From Sinorhizobium sp. A49 (GTDB lineage: Bacteria > Pseudomonadota > Alphaproteobacteria > Rhizobiales > Rhizobiaceae): DNA of 64,000 nt. The notes beneath the pieces are model-generated. The model had not been told where the DNA came from. It worked only from the letters and a program-made list of their open reading frames with translations, and ran no database searches. The translations under genes and the position numbers were made by a program. The stretch is from positions 62,001 through 126,000 of the forward strand of contig NZ_MUNW01000043.1 of the NCBI RefSeq assembly GCF_002002725.1, read 5' to 3'. Within the stretch, counting starts at the first letter, position 1. Each line of letters begins with the position of its first letter. Below are positions 54,616 to 63,771 of this stretch, piece by piece.

Positions 54616-55803
54616 ATGCCCAGCCGAGCGACGTCGCCGATCGCCGAGACAATCGAGAGGATTTCGAGCCCCGACCGCTCAGGGGACGCCCTTGATATCA
54701 GAGTCGTCACAAGCCTCGACGGCTTCATGGCCTTGCAGGCGGACTGGGACGATCTGTTCGAGCGGGCAGCAACGCCCCAGCAGGTGTTCCAGCGCCACAT
54801 CTTCCTGCGTTGCTGGGCGCGACACTATCTCGACGCAAAGACGCAGCTCTCTATTCTCACCGGCCGTATCGACGGACGTCTTGTCACCGTCTGGCCACTG
54901 ATGCGTCGTCGCAAGCTCGGGGTAGACGTGCTCAGTTTCATGGGCGCGCCGGTGGCGCAGTTCGGCGACGTGCTTGTCGAGGCAGATGGCGACCGGCACG
55001 CCCTGCTCGAAGCAGGCTGGAGTGCCGTGACATCGCTCGGCGCCGACGTTTTCGAGGCGCGACGGGTGAGAGCGGACGCCGCCCTGTGCGGATCGGTGAT
55101 CGCAAGCAGCGCCCGCTTGCCCGGCGACGTTGAGGCGCCTTTCGCAAGCCTGCCGCGGCGGGTGACGGCCGACGGCCCGGGCATCGGCTATTCCGCGCGC
55201 GAGCGGTCGAACTATCGGCGCCGGTTGCGCAGGCTGCGAGAGCACGGCGACATCACCTTTGCCGAGCCGGGTTCGGGCCCGGCAGCCGAGGCAGCGGTAG
55301 CGTCCGCAATCGCCATCAAGAAGAACTGGCTGATCGAAAACGCAATCCTGTCGCCGACCGTTATGGACAGCCGCTTCCAGGCTTTCTTCGAGGACCTGGC
55401 CGGCGATCCCGACGCCGGCCTGCACGCCTCGGCAATCACCTGTGACGGGCGACCGATCGGCGTCGACCTGTCGTTCGATTGCAAGGGCCACACCTTCGGC
55501 CACGTGCTGGCAACCGACCCTGGCTACGAGCGTGAGGGTCTCGGACGGTTGCTCATCCACCGAACATTCGCGGCGGCCGCCCACCGCGGCAACACTATCT
55601 TTGATCTGCTGGCGCCGGCGGAAAGCTACAAGATGCAGCATGCCGACGGACTTGTCGCCATCAGGGACTATGCCTTCGCATTCTCCTGGCGCGGCCGGCT
55701 GATGCGTGATCTTACCATGGCGCGACTGCAACCGATGGCCAAAGCCTGGGCAAAGCGCCTACCGGCCAGCCTTGTGCAAAAGCTTGTGATGCGAAGGCTC
55801 TGA
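54616..55803 (+). CDS. GNAT acetyltransferase of CelD/BcsL (FemAB-like) type
   Basis: A 395-aa protein with two related GNAT-like halves: LDIRVVTSLDGFMALQADWDDLFERA at the start and a second half with RERSNYRRRLRRLREHGDITF, KKNWLIENAIL, GVDLSFDCKGHTFGHVLATDPGYEREGLGRLL (acetyl-CoA site) and YKMQHADGLVAIRD. Members occur in exopolysaccharide and cellulose gene clusters but also alone. The substrate is unknown. It is nearly fused to the upstream uncharacterised gene and convergent with the SixA-type gene. Confidence 0.85.
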   Translation: MPSRATSPIAETIERISSPDRSGDALDIRVVTSLDGFMALQADWDDLFERAATPQQVFQRHIFLRCWARHYLDAKTQLSILTGRIDGRLVTVWPLMRRRKLGVDVLSFMGAPVAQFGDVLVEADGDRHALLEAGWSAVTSLGADVFEARRVRADAALCGSVIASSARLPGDVEAPFASLPRRVTADGPGIGYSARERSNYRRRLRRLREHGDITFAEPGSGPAAEAAVASAIAIKKNWLIENAILSPTVMDSRFQAFFEDLAGDPDAGLHASAITCDGRPIGVDLSFDCKGHTFGHVLATDPGYEREGLGRLLIHRTFAAAAHRGNTIFDLLAPAESYKMQHADGLVAIRDYAFAFSWRGRLMRDLTMARLQPMAKAWAKRLPASLVQKLVMRRL

Positions 55804-55817
55804 ACCGAGCAGGTTTC

Positions 55818-56354
55818 TCAGCCAAGCTGACGCGGCGTCACAAAATCGACGAGACGACACCCGCCCGCAGCGAGGTCCTCCCAACTGGAACCGTCAAACT
55901 CGAACACGGCAAGTGCCGCAGTCGGAAATTTGTGCCGCATGCGCGCTAGCGCCTCTTGCCCGCCCGATCCGGCAAGCAGATGGGCGAGATCCTCCATGCC
56001 CGGATTATGCCCGACGACGATGAGGTTGCGGATGGCCGGATCGACCGCCCGAATGGCCGTCAGAATGGCAGGCGCTGCAACTTCGTAGATGTCGCGTGTC
56101 TCACGGGCGGGGATTGGCGGCGGCAGGATACCCTTGACCAGCGTCCAGGTTTCCTGCGCGCGCCGCGCCGTTGAAACAATAGCCAGTCCGGGGATCAACC
56201 CTTTTCGCTCCATATAGGCGCCGACCAGTGGTGCCGCCTTTCGGCCGCGATCGCCGAGCGGTCGATCGTGATCAGGAACGCCGTCCGGCCAGGCGGACTT
56301 GGCGTGGCGCAGCAACATCAGGCGGTATGTCTTTGCCCTGTGATCCTCAGCCAT
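55818..56354 (-). CDS. histidine phosphatase family protein (SixA-type)
   Basis: A 178-aa phosphatase with YRLMLLRHAKSAWPDG (catalytic RHG-type His), IVSTARRAQETW (Arg) and IVVGHNPGMEDLAHLL (second His). SixA dephosphorylates phosphohistidine in signalling or PTS proteins; the true target is unknown. The ATG at 56354 follows GGGAGG by five bases; another in-frame ATG sits 12 bases earlier. Convergent with the CelD-type gene. Confidence 0.88.
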   Translation of the reverse strand: MAEDHRAKTYRLMLLRHAKSAWPDGVPDHDRPLGDRGRKAAPLVGAYMERKGLIPGLAIVSTARRAQETWTLVKGILPPPIPARETRDIYEVAAPAILTAIRAVDPAIRNLIVVGHNPGMEDLAHLLAGSGGQEALARMRHKFPTAALAVFEFDGSSWEDLAAGGCRLVDFVTPRQLG

Positions 56355-56448
56355 ACGGCCTCCCATTCAACGAAACATCGCTCGACCTTGCCAGACACCA
56401 AACCCATTCTGGCATCGTACCGGCATTTTGTCCTGCAATAGGGGCCAT

Positions 56449-56474
56449 AAAAAAGGCCGCCCCGAAGGGCGGCC
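56449..56474 (-). terminator. intrinsic terminator of leuC
   Basis: On the minus strand, GGCCGCC pairs with GGCGGCC across a CTTCGG loop and is followed by six T (forward A56449-A56454). It is 50 bp after the leuC stop. Confidence 0.92.
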
Positions 56475-56523
56475 ATCAACGCCGGAAAAGCTCAAAAACC
56501 GGCTTGTCTTCACGCGGGTCGGG

Positions 56524-57933
56524 TTACTTCCACTCGCGGATGTCGACGAAATGGCCGGCGACGGCAGCGGCTGCCGCCATGGCCGGCGACACCAGATGCG
56601 TGCGTCCCTTGAAGCCCTGACGTCCCTCGAAGTTGCGGTTGGACGTCGAAGCGCAACGCTCACCCGGCTTCAGGCGGTCGTCGTTCATCGCCAGGCACAT
56701 GGAGCAGCCCGGCTCGCGCCAGTCGAAGCCGGCTTCCCGGAAGATCTTGTCGAGACCTTCGGCTTCCGCCTGCTCCTTGACGAGGCCGGAGCCCGGAACG
56801 ATCATCGCCGAAACGGTCGATGCGACCTTGCGGCCCTCGACGACAGCCGCAACGGCGCGCAGATCCTCGATGCGACCGTTGGTGCACGAGCCGATGAAGA
56901 CACGATCGACGGCAATGTCGGTGATCTTGGTGCCGGGCTTCAGACCCATGTAGTCGAGCGCGCGCCACTTGGAGGTGCGCTTGTTTTCTTCCGGGATCTC
57001 ATCCGGGTTCGGGACGCTGCCCTGAACCGAGATGACGTCCTCGGGCGACGAGCCCCAGGAGACGATCGGCGGCAGATTGGCGGCGTCGAGCACGACGACG
57101 CGGTCGTAATGCGCGCCCTCGTCCGTGTGCAGCGTCTTCCAATAATCGATCGCCATCTCGAGCGCCTTGCCCTTCGGCGCGCGCGGCTTGTCCTTGATAT
57201 ATTCGAAGGTGGTTTCGTCAGGCGCGATCAGGCCGGCGCGGGCGCCGCCTTCGATCGTCATGTTGCAGATGGTCATGCGGCCTTCCATCGACAGCGCGCG
57301 GATCGCTTCGCCGGCAAACTCGATGACGTGGCCGGTGCCGCCGGCCGTGCCGATCTCGCCGATGATGGCAAGGATGATGTCCTTGGCGGTAACGCCAGGC
57401 GGCAGTTGGCCGTCGACGCGCACCAGCATGTTCTTGGCCTTCTGCTGGATCAGCGTCTGGGTCGCCAGCACATGCTCGACCTCGGACGTGCCGATGCCGT
57501 GTGCCAGCGCACCGAAGGCGCCATGCGTCGAGGTGTGGCTATCGCCGCAAACGATGGTCATGCCCGGCAGCGTGAAGCCCTGCTCGGGGCCGACGATGTG
57601 CACGATGCCCTGGCGCTTGTCGTTTTCGGAGTAATACTCCACTCCGAACTCGGCCGCGTTGGTGGCGAGCGCCTCGACCTGGATGCGGCTTTCCTCGTTC
57701 TTGATGCCAAGATGGCGATCAGGTGAGGTCGGCACGTTGTGGTCGACGACGGCAAGCGTCTTTTCCGGCGCGCGGACCTTGCGGCCGGCCATGCGCAGGC
57801 CTTCGAAAGCCTGCGGGCTCGTCACTTCGTGAACGAGGTGACGATCGATGTAGAGAAGACAGGTGCCATCGTCCTGGCTGTTGACCAGGTGGTCGTCCCA
57901 GATCTTGTCGTAGAGAGTACGCGGTGCGCTCAT
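56524..57933 (-). CDS. leuC: 3-isopropylmalate dehydratase large subunit
   Basis: A 469-aa aconitase-family subunit. [4Fe-4S] ligands in [10 protein letters not shown] and GCSMCLAMN, with [23 protein letters not shown] and [10 protein letters not shown] for substrate. With LeuD (28728-29333, other strand, 27 kb away) it isomerises isopropylmalate in leucine synthesis. The ATG is preceded by a short leader. The subunits are unlinked, so their levels must be matched in trans. Confidence 0.98.
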   Translation of the reverse strand: MSAPRTLYDKIWDDHLVNSQDDGTCLLYIDRHLVHEVTSPQAFEGLRMAGRKVRAPEKTLAVVDHNVPTSPDRHLGIKNEESRIQVEALATNAAEFGVEYYSENDKRQGIVHIVGPEQGFTLPGMTIVCGDSHTSTHGAFGALAHGIGTSEVEHVLATQTLIQQKAKNMLVRVDGQLPPGVTAKDIILAIIGEIGTAGGTGHVIEFAGEAIRALSMEGRMTICNMTIEGGARAGLIAPDETTFEYIKDKPRAPKGKALEMAIDYWKTLHTDEGAHYDRVVVLDAANLPPIVSWGSSPEDVISVQGSVPNPDEIPEENKRTSKWRALDYMGLKPGTKITDIAVDRVFIGSCTNGRIEDLRAVAAVVEGRKVASTVSAMIVPGSGLVKEQAEAEGLDKIFREAGFDWREPGCSMCLAMNDDRLKPGERCASTSNRNFEGRQGFKGRTHLVSPAMAAAAAVAGHFVDIREWK

Positions 57934-58176
57934 GGCGATATATCCATCGAATTTTCGTAAATAAGGGAAAAGCCGGCAGCAAGGCGGCCGGAAACGCTGA
58001 TCAAGGGATCAGGATAGGAGGCTTGTCAGCGCCCCGGATACGCGCGCAAAAAAACGTGCCGGCAGACGCTTGTGGTCCTGCAGCACGACGATTTTCTGCT
58101 CTCGACATCCGAACTTGGATTCCATGATGCCGTTCATATCAATTTTTTGACACTTCGGCAATCGGTGGAAGCGGCC

Positions 58177-58998
58177 TCAACGCTGTTCGGCACGCCGCAA
58201 CCGCCGCTCGACGCCCCTCAAGCCCAGCGACAGGCCGATGGTAAGGACGAGATAGACGTAAGCCACGATCGAATAGGTCTCGAAGAAACGAAAGGAGCCG
58301 GACGCGTAGACCTTGCCCATCTGGGTGATATCGGCAACACCGAGCACCGAGACCAGCGAACTGTCCTTGACCATGGCGACGAAATCGTTGCCGAGCGGCG
58401 GCAGGATCACACGGATCGCCTGCGGGAAGATCACCAGGCGAAAGCGCTGGTAACGCGTCAGGCCCAGCGCCTTGGCCGCCTCGACCTGCCCCTTGTCGAC
58501 CGAGAGGATACCGGCCCGAAACACTTCGGCGATGAAGGCGGAATAGCCGATCATCAGCGCCATGATCGCCCGCCACATCAGCGAGATGTCGCGCACCACC
58601 ACCTGCTCCATCCAGCCGGCCGAAATCAGCGGCGCGGTGATGAAGTTGGCGACGGCGACCAGTGCCGGCGCACCGACGAAGGCGATATAGAACAACAGGA
58701 CGAGGATCGGAACGCCGCGAATAACCTCGGTGTAGAAGCGTGCGATCTGGCGAAGGGCCGCATGCTCCGACAGCGCCATCAGCGCGATGCCGAGCCCAAG
58801 CGTCGTCGCCAGCACGAAGCCCATCAGGGTGACGAAGACGGTGACGCCGATGCCCTTGAGGACGACGTTGAAGACCTCGGTGTAGATGTCGTTGGTGACG
58901 ATAACGGCGGCGAGCGCCACGGCAATCACCAGAAGGGCGACCAACCACCAGGGATAGTCGCCCTTTGCGGACATGTCAGAAGATTGTGGGGAGGCCAT
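58177..58998 (-). CDS. ABC transporter permease, polar amino acid (HisM/GlnP) type
   Basis: A 273-aa membrane protein with five to six transmembrane segments: WWLVALLVIAVALAAVIV, the EAA loop FRAGILSVDKGQVEAAKALGLTRYQRFRLVIFPQAIRVILPPL, then VKDSSLVSVLGVADI. It forms the pore for a polar amino acid. Its binding protein is encoded directly upstream (9-bp gap). No ATP-binding gene is found on either side in this window, so it must borrow one or lie in a split locus. Confidence 0.93.
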   Translation of the reverse strand: MASPQSSDMSAKGDYPWWLVALLVIAVALAAVIVTNDIYTEVFNVVLKGIGVTVFVTLMGFVLATTLGLGIALMALSEHAALRQIARFYTEVIRGVPILVLLFYIAFVGAPALVAVANFITAPLISAGWMEQVVVRDISLMWRAIMALMIGYSAFIAEVFRAGILSVDKGQVEAAKALGLTRYQRFRLVIFPQAIRVILPPLGNDFVAMVKDSSLVSVLGVADITQMGKVYASGSFRFFETYSIVAYVYLVLTIGLSLGLRGVERRLRRAEQR

Positions 58999-59007
58999 TG
59001 CCTGTGA

Positions 59008-59817
59008 TCAGCCGCCCATCTTGTAGTCGAGGAACCACTTCTTGTCCAAAGCGTCGAAGGTTCCATCCGCCTTCAGCGCCTTGATCGCTGCGTTGATCGG
59101 AGCGACCAGATCGGATCCCTTCGGGTAGATGAAACCGAAATCCTCGGTGCCGAGCGGGCCGCCGACGACCTTCAGCTTGCCTTCGGACGAATCGACATAG
59201 CCCTTGGCGGCAACGCTGTCGGTGAGGACGACGTCGACGTCGCCGGCTTTCAGTGCCTGCACGGTCGCGCCGAAGGTTTCAAACAGCTTGACGCGCGGGT
59301 TCTGCTCGTTGCCATCGAGCATTTCGTAGACGGCGGTGTAGAACGGCGAGGTGCCCGGCTGCGCACCGACCAGACCGTCGGCAAAGGCGCCGAAGCTCTT
59401 GCCATCGTTGAAGCGGGTCTCGTCGCCGCGCACCAGCATGAACTGCTGCGAGCGCATGTAGGGGTCGGAGAAGTCGACCTTCTCCTTGCGGTCGTCCTTG
59501 ATGGTGATGCCGGTCATACCGATCTGGTACTGGCCGTCATGCACCGCCTGGATCATCGCGTCCCAGCTGGTGTTCTGGTACTCGACCTTGAAGTTCAGAC
59601 GCTTGGCGATCTCGTTCATCGCGTCGTATTCCCAGCCGATCGCCTCACCGGTCTTCGGATCGACGAACTGCAGCGGCGGATAGGCATTTTCCGTGACGAC
59701 GACAACCGTCTTGCCGCCGAGATCCGGCAGGTCGCTGGCGAAAGCCGGTGCAGAAAAAGCAAAAGGAACGGCAAGTGCGGCTGCGATGCCCGCAAGCACA
59801 TGGCGACGGATTGTCAT
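59008..59817 (-). CDS. ABC transporter amino-acid-binding protein
   Basis: A 269-aa periplasmic protein. Signal peptide MTIRRHVLAGIAAALAVPFAF, cleaved near ASDLPD; then VVVTENAYPPLQFVDPKTGEAIGWEYDAMNEIAKRLNFKVEYQ and GMTGITIKDDRKEKVDFSDPYM, the family 3 (amino acid) binding-protein pattern. PLGTEDFGFIYPKGSDL near the end is typical. Ligand: a polar amino acid, not decidable further. Nine bases before the permease gene. Confidence 0.94.
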   Translation of the reverse strand: MTIRRHVLAGIAAALAVPFAFSAPAFASDLPDLGGKTVVVVTENAYPPLQFVDPKTGEAIGWEYDAMNEIAKRLNFKVEYQNTSWDAMIQAVHDGQYQIGMTGITIKDDRKEKVDFSDPYMRSQQFMLVRGDETRFNDGKSFGAFADGLVGAQPGTSPFYTAVYEMLDGNEQNPRVKLFETFGATVQALKAGDVDVVLTDSVAAKGYVDSSEGKLKVVGGPLGTEDFGFIYPKGSDLVAPINAAIKALKADGTFDALDKKWFLDYKMGG

Positions 59818-59889
59818 TGGAAGAGCTCCCGAAAAGTGTGGCAGCGAAAAATGTCACGGATTGTGGAGAAAAGACAAGCGCATAGTACC

Positions 59890-59918
59890 AAAAAAGAAAG
59901 GCGGCCCGAGGCCGCCTT
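59890..59918 (-). terminator. intrinsic terminator downstream of rplS
   Basis: Minus strand: AAGGCGGCC and GGCCGCCTT with loop TCG, followed by TCTTTTTT. It lies about 140 bp past the rplS stop, after the palindromic repeat 59933-60044, and 73 bp before the SBP start. Confidence 0.85.
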
Positions 59919-59932
59919 CCCAACAATCCGCC

Positions 59933-60044
59933 AGAGCGGGATAAGGAAAAGTGTGTGCGGTTTTCCGCCCACATCCCGCTCTAGTTTATTAGGATTGATC
60001 ACGTTCATGATTTTGGGTCGATTCGACCCAAAATCATCGTGATC
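59933..60044. repeat. palindromic repeat element downstream of rplS
   Basis: Two stem-loops. First, AGAGCGGGAT (59933-59942) with ATCCCGCTCT (59973-59982). Second, a 31-bp perfect palindrome 60007-60037 (15-bp arms, ATGATTTTGGGTCGA and its complement, single central T) flanked by GATCACG (59997-60003) and CGTGATC (60038-60044). The layout resembles the palindromic repeat families scattered in rhizobial intergenic DNA, but I cannot check copy number. Confidence 0.75.
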
Positions 60045-60057
60045 TCGTATTGATATC

Positions 60058-60600
60058 TTATTCCGCTGCAGCTTCTGCTGCCTTGGCTTCAGCGGCTTCT
60101 GCTGCTGCCTTGGCTTCTGCTGCTTCGGCTGCTGCCTTTTCGGCGGCAAGAGCCTGAGCTGCTGCGATCTTTTCAGCTTCGATCCGTGCCTTTTCCTCGG
60201 CAACGGCCTGACGCTCGGCGTCGTTCAGCTTGCGGGCGCGCGTACCGGTGTTCTCAACGATACGAGCCGACTTGCCGCGACGATCGCGCAGGTAGTAGAG
60301 CTTGGCGCGACGGACCTTACCGCGGCGGACCACTTCGACGCTCTCGACGAGCGGAGAGTAAACCGGGAATACGCGCTCGACGCCTTCGCCGTAGGAGATC
60401 TTGCGAACGGTGAAGCTTTCGTTGATGCCGCCGCCCGAACGAGCGATGCAAACGCCTTCATAGGCCTGAACGCGGGTACGCGTGCCTTCGACAACGCGGA
60501 CGTTGACGCGCAGGGTGTCGCCTGCGGAGAAATCGGGGAGCGTGCGCTTGGCGGCAATCTTGGCGGCCTGTTCGGCTTCCAGCTGCTGGATGATGTTCAT
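60058..60600 (-). CDS. rplS: 50S ribosomal protein L19
   Basis: The core (residues 1-120) is bL19: [67 protein letters not shown] and [20 protein letters not shown]-terminal Ala/Glu/Lys-rich helix of about 60 residues ([15 protein letters not shown]) follows, making 180 aa instead of 115; such tails are common in rhizobia. L19 bridges the subunits. In most bacteria rplS follows trmD; here a TSUP gene on the other strand lies between. Confidence 0.98.
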   Translation of the reverse strand: MNIIQQLEAEQAAKIAAKRTLPDFSAGDTLRVNVRVVEGTRTRVQAYEGVCIARSGGGINESFTVRKISYGEGVERVFPVYSPLVESVEVVRRGKVRRAKLYYLRDRRGKSARIVENTGTRARKLNDAERQAVAEEKARIEAEKIAAAQALAAEKAAAEAAEAKAAAEAAEAKAAEAAAE

Positions 60601-60924
60601 CGGGTTAACCTTTCAAGTTCTTCTGAAACAGCCAGAGCGCTCTCGATCGACCTGTCGGACGTGCCTTCAGATGTTGCCGGACCCGGCAGGAGCGAATTCA
60701 CCATTCTTTGTTGGTGGTCGACGGGCAAAAACCCGAACCGGGGCGGCACTTACACGAAGAAACTTCGCTTGTCATCCCCGAAAGCCATATTTTCCGGGCC
60801 GTGGAGGCGTTCGGAGCGGATTCTATCAGAGATTTCGAAAGAACGCGCATGGAAATGCAAGCGGGCGCGGGCTTGCGGCAGAAAAGTCTGCAGGCTATGC
60901 CGGGCTGGGCAATGGGGGGAGACC
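60601..60924. other. 324-bp divergent spacer, rplS / TSUP gene
   Basis: Holds the upstream regions of both divergent genes. A short inverted pair CTTCGCTTG.. and a GGAGGCGTTCGGAGCGG stretch are visible, but no clear promoter, riboswitch or leader could be assigned. The open frame that extends the TSUP gene to 60661 is not protein-like before 60925. Confidence 0.5.
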
Positions 60925-61671
60925 ATGCATTTCTTCGAAATACTTCTGCTTTTCGTCGCCGGTTTCCTGTCGGGCGTGGTCAATGCGATTGCCGGTGGCG
61001 GCACCTTCCTTACCTTCGGCGCCATGACCCTTGGCGGTTTGCCGCCGATCGTCGCCAATGCGACGTCGTCGATCATCCAGCTTCCCGGCTACATCACCTC
61101 GGCGCTGGCCTATGCCAAGGAGATTCGCGCCGACCGCCGCCAGGCGATCCAACTCGGCATCATCTCGGCGATCGGCGGACTTGCCGGCGCCGTGTTGCTG
61201 ATATCCCTGTCGAACGCCTCGTTTCGTGCGCTCGTCCCGTGGCTGCTGATCGCCGCGACGGCGATCTTCGCCGCCGGGCCGCTGTTGAAGCCCAAGGCGC
61301 GCATAGACGAGCATGCGATCAGTCCGGCCGGCATCGTCAGCCAGTTCGCAACCTCGATCTATGGCGGCTTCTTCGGCGCCGGCATGGGCATCATGATGCT
61401 GGCGGTGCTGGGCCTTGCCACCGGCGGCGGCTATCACCGGCTGAACGCGCTCAAGAACTTCATCTCGATCGTCATCGCCACCATCGCCATCGTTGTCTTC
61501 GCGGCCGGCGGCGTCGTGTCGTGGCTGCATGCAGCGGTCATGATTCCAGGAGCAGCCCTGGGCGGCTATCTCGGTGTCTGGGCGGCGCGGCGGGTGCCGC
61601 AGGCGGTGATCCGCGCTTTGGTCGTGGCGGTCGGGCTACTGCTCGCCGCCTATTACTTCTTCACCGGGTGA
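60925..61671 (+). CDS. TSUP family (sulfite exporter TauE/SafE-type) permease
   Basis: A 248-aa inner membrane protein with about eight transmembrane segments: [32 protein letters not shown] (the family signature), [20 protein letters not shown] loop, [19 protein letters not shown] and [19 protein letters not shown]. The family moves sulfur-containing anions or organic acids, direction unknown. GGGGGAG lies before the ATG at 60925. The 3' end overlaps trmD (opposite strand) by 19 bp. Confidence 0.9.
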   Translation: MHFFEILLLFVAGFLSGVVNAIAGGGTFLTFGAMTLGGLPPIVANATSSIIQLPGYITSALAYAKEIRADRRQAIQLGIISAIGGLAGAVLLISLSNASFRALVPWLLIAATAIFAAGPLLKPKARIDEHAISPAGIVSQFATSIYGGFFGAGMGIMMLAVLGLATGGGYHRLNALKNFISIVIATIAIVVFAAGGVVSWLHAAVMIPGAALGGYLGVWAARRVPQAVIRALVVAVGLLLAAYYFFTG

Positions 61672-62345
61672 GGAAGCAGATCGGGCCGGCGCTCCTCGGT
61701 CAGCCGACGTGCCTCGGCCTCGCGCCATTTGGCGATGGCACCGTGATTGCCCGAGGTCAGCACGGCCGGGATCTCCCTGCCCTCGAAGACCTGCGGACGG
61801 GTATAGTGCGGATGCTCCAGCAGCCCGCCCTCGAAGCTTTCGTGAACGCCGGACAGCTCGTTGCCCATCACGCCCGGCAGAATACGCACGACGGCATCAA
61901 GCAGCGTCAGCGCCGCCGGTTCGCCGCCGGAAAGAATGTAATCGCCGATCGACACTTCCTCGAGCGCGCGCCCGTCGATGACGCGCTGGTCGACACCTTC
62001 GAACCGGCCGCAGACAATCACCACGCCGGGGCCGTCGGCAAGTTCGCGCACGCGCTTCTGCGTCAACGGCCTTCCGCGCGGGCTCATCAACAGTCGTGGG
62101 CGATCGTCGTCCTTGGACACCGCGTCGATGGCGCGGGCGAGAACGTCAGGCTTCAACACCATGCCGGCGCCGCCGCCGGCCGGCGTATCGTCGACGGTGC
62201 GGTGCTTGTCTTCAGCAAAGTCCCGGATCTGTACGGCATCGATCGACCACTGGCCGCGCTCCAGCGCTCGGCCGGAAAGCGAGGCGCCGAGATGTCCGGG
62301 GAACATTTCGGGATAGAGCGTGAGTACCGTTGCGCGGAAGGACAT
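61653..62345 (-). CDS. trmD: tRNA (guanine37-N1)-methyltransferase
   Basis: A 230-aa SPOUT methyltransferase that makes m1G37. [20 protein letters not shown], the knot loop [50 protein letters not shown] and [19 protein letters not shown] are diagnostic. The ATG at 62345 follows rimM by 11 bp; a GTG at 62360 overlapping the rimM stop is an alternative. Its stop overlaps the TSUP gene tail. Confidence 0.97.
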   Translation of the reverse strand: MSFRATVLTLYPEMFPGHLGASLSGRALERGQWSIDAVQIRDFAEDKHRTVDDTPAGGGAGMVLKPDVLARAIDAVSKDDDRPRLLMSPRGRPLTQKRVRELADGPGVVIVCGRFEGVDQRVIDGRALEEVSIGDYILSGGEPAALTLLDAVVRILPGVMGNELSGVHESFEGGLLEHPHYTRPQVFEGREIPAVLTSGNHGAIAKWREAEARRLTEERRPDLLPHPVKK

Positions 62346-62356
62346 TGCCTTGCCGC

Positions 62357-62917
62357 TCACTTGCGCTTGGCCGAAAACGGGCTGCCGGGCTCGTCCTTGT
62401 CGTCGATGAGGCCAGCGGCCAGCGGATCGACCAGCATCTTTCCGCCCTCCAGATCGATCTCAAGGACCGACCATTCGGTGAAGGGAATGAGCACGGGGCG
62501 CTTGCCCGGCCCCTTGAGCTCGAGCAGGTCGCCGGCACCGAAATCGAACACGCCGGTCACGGTGCCATAGCTCTTGCCGCTGCCATCAATGGCTTCCAGG
62601 CCCTCGAGGTCGGCATAGAAGAATTCGTCTTCGTCGAGATCGTCATCGGGCAGATTGTCCCGATCGACGAACAGTTCGAGACCGTTCAGCGCCTCTGCGG
62701 CGTTGCGGTCGTTGACGCCGCGAAACCGGACGACGACCACGTTCTTGGCCTCGCGGATTTCCAGCACCTCGAACACACGCCCGTCGGCGCTATGAAGATG
62801 GCCATAGTCGCCGAGTGCCGTCGGGTCATCGGTGAAGGACTTGACCCTGACCTCGCCGCGCAGGCCTTGGGCCGCGCCGACAGTCGCCATCAGAACCGGG
62901 TTTTCGAGTTTGCTCAT
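62357..62917 (-). CDS. rimM: ribosome maturation factor RimM
   Basis: A 186-aa 30S assembly factor: [59 protein letters not shown] and the PRC-barrel part [37 protein letters not shown]. It binds S19 and helps 16S maturation. Two adjacent ATG codons (62917 and 62920) compete; I use the inner one. A hairpin lies between rpsP and rimM. Confidence 0.96.
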   Translation of the reverse strand: MSKLENPVLMATVGAAQGLRGEVRVKSFTDDPTALGDYGHLHSADGRVFEVLEIREAKNVVVVRFRGVNDRNAAEALNGLELFVDRDNLPDDDLDEDEFFYADLEGLEAIDGSGKSYGTVTGVFDFGAGDLLELKGPGKRPVLIPFTEWSVLEIDLEGGKMLVDPLAAGLIDDKDEPGSPFSAKRK

Positions 62918-62956
62918 CATCCGCATCCGTTTCGGGATTTCAGGGTGCACATAACG

Positions 62957-62990
62957 GAAAACGGGCGGCATGGAAATGCCGCCCGTTTTC
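62957..62990 (-). terminator. hairpin between rpsP and rimM
   Basis: A perfect 15-bp stem GAAAACGGGCGGCAT (62957-62971) and ATGCCGCCCGTTTTC (62976-62990) around GGAA. It sits 20 bp after the rpsP stop and 40 bp before rimM. T content after the stem on the minus strand is modest, so it may partly terminate and set the rpsP to rimM ratio. Confidence 0.7.
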
Positions 62991-63009
62991 CTCATCCGTT
63001 TTGCGGATA

Positions 63010-63384
63010 TTATTCTGCGGCACCTTCGGCAGCAGCAGCAGCGGCGTCTTCGGCCTTCTGCTTGGCTTCAGCAGCGCGCTCCTGAGCCTTCTTGCCCGGC
63101 AGGCCCTTGTTCGGGTTGGCGCGAGCCGGACGCTGGGCGATACCAGCCTGGTCGAGGAAACGCAGAACGCGGTCGGTCGGCTGGGCGCCCTGGGCGATCC
63201 AGTGGCTGATGCGCTCGGCGTTCAGCTCGACGCGCTTTTCGTCGTCCTTGCCGAGCATCGGGTTCCAGGAGCCGATCTTCTCGAGGAAGCGGCCGTCACG
63301 CGGGCTGCGGGCGTCGGCAACGACGATCTGGTAGTAAGGACGCTTCTTGGAACCGCCACGGGCGAGACGAATTTTCAGTGCCAT
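63010..63384 (-). CDS. rpsP: 30S ribosomal protein S16
   Basis: [42 protein letters not shown] is the bS16 signature. At 124 aa it exceeds the usual 80-90 aa by an Ala/Lys/Glu-rich tail ([21 protein letters not shown]), common in Rhizobiales. It follows the chorismate mutase gene by 37 bp and precedes rimM in the classical order. Confidence 0.98.
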   Translation of the reverse strand: MALKIRLARGGSKKRPYYQIVVADARSPRDGRFLEKIGSWNPMLGKDDEKRVELNAERISHWIAQGAQPTDRVLRFLDQAGIAQRPARANPNKGLPGKKAQERAAEAKQKAEDAAAAAAEGAAE

Positions 63385-63421
63385 TTGAGTAACTCCTTGC
63401 AGGCTTTATTGACCGCTTCGT

Positions 63422-63757
63422 TCAAGCGGAATGGGTGGTGCCGACGGCGTCCGCGGACTGCGAGCGATCGGCGGCGATGGCTTCATGATGCCGGATGACT
63501 TCCTTGATGATGAAGTTCAGGAACTTCTCGGCGAAATCCGGATCCAGATTGGCATCCTTCGCCAGATGGCGAAGGCGTTCGATCTGGTATTCTTCGCGCG
63601 CCGGATCGGCCGGCGGCAGATTGTGCTTGGCCTTGAGAACGCCGACCGCCTGGGTGCAGCGGAACCGTTCAGCCAGCATGTGGACGAGCGCGGCATCGAT
63701 ATTGTCGATCGACTGCCGGTAACCCGCCAATTCTTGTTTGATCTCGGGATCAATCAT
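63422..63757 (-). CDS. chorismate mutase (AroQ class)
   Basis: A 111-aa all-helical protein: IKQELAGYRQSIDNIDAALVHMLAERFRCTQAVGVLKAKHNLPPADPAREEYQIERLRHLA and FLNFIIKEVIRHHEAI. Active-site residues of the AroQ fold (first-helix Arg, Lys of LKAKH, Glu/Arg in EEYQIERLR) are in place. It converts chorismate to prephenate for Phe and Tyr. Its position between ffh and rpsP is typical of Rhizobiales and probably reflects co-expression, not shared function. Confidence 0.93.
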   Translation of the reverse strand: MIDPEIKQELAGYRQSIDNIDAALVHMLAERFRCTQAVGVLKAKHNLPPADPAREEYQIERLRHLAKDANLDPDFAEKFLNFIIKEVIRHHEAIAADRSQSADAVGTTHSA

Positions 63758-63771
63758 CTCTTAAGCGATCC

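Noticed and set aside
58072-59007. 311-aa plus-strand frame
   Set aside because: Antisense to the ABC permease; very high charged-residue content and no motif.
60708-62570. 620-aa plus-strand frame spanning TSUP, trmD and rimM
   Set aside because: Runs through three genes of different frames; clearly a GC shadow.
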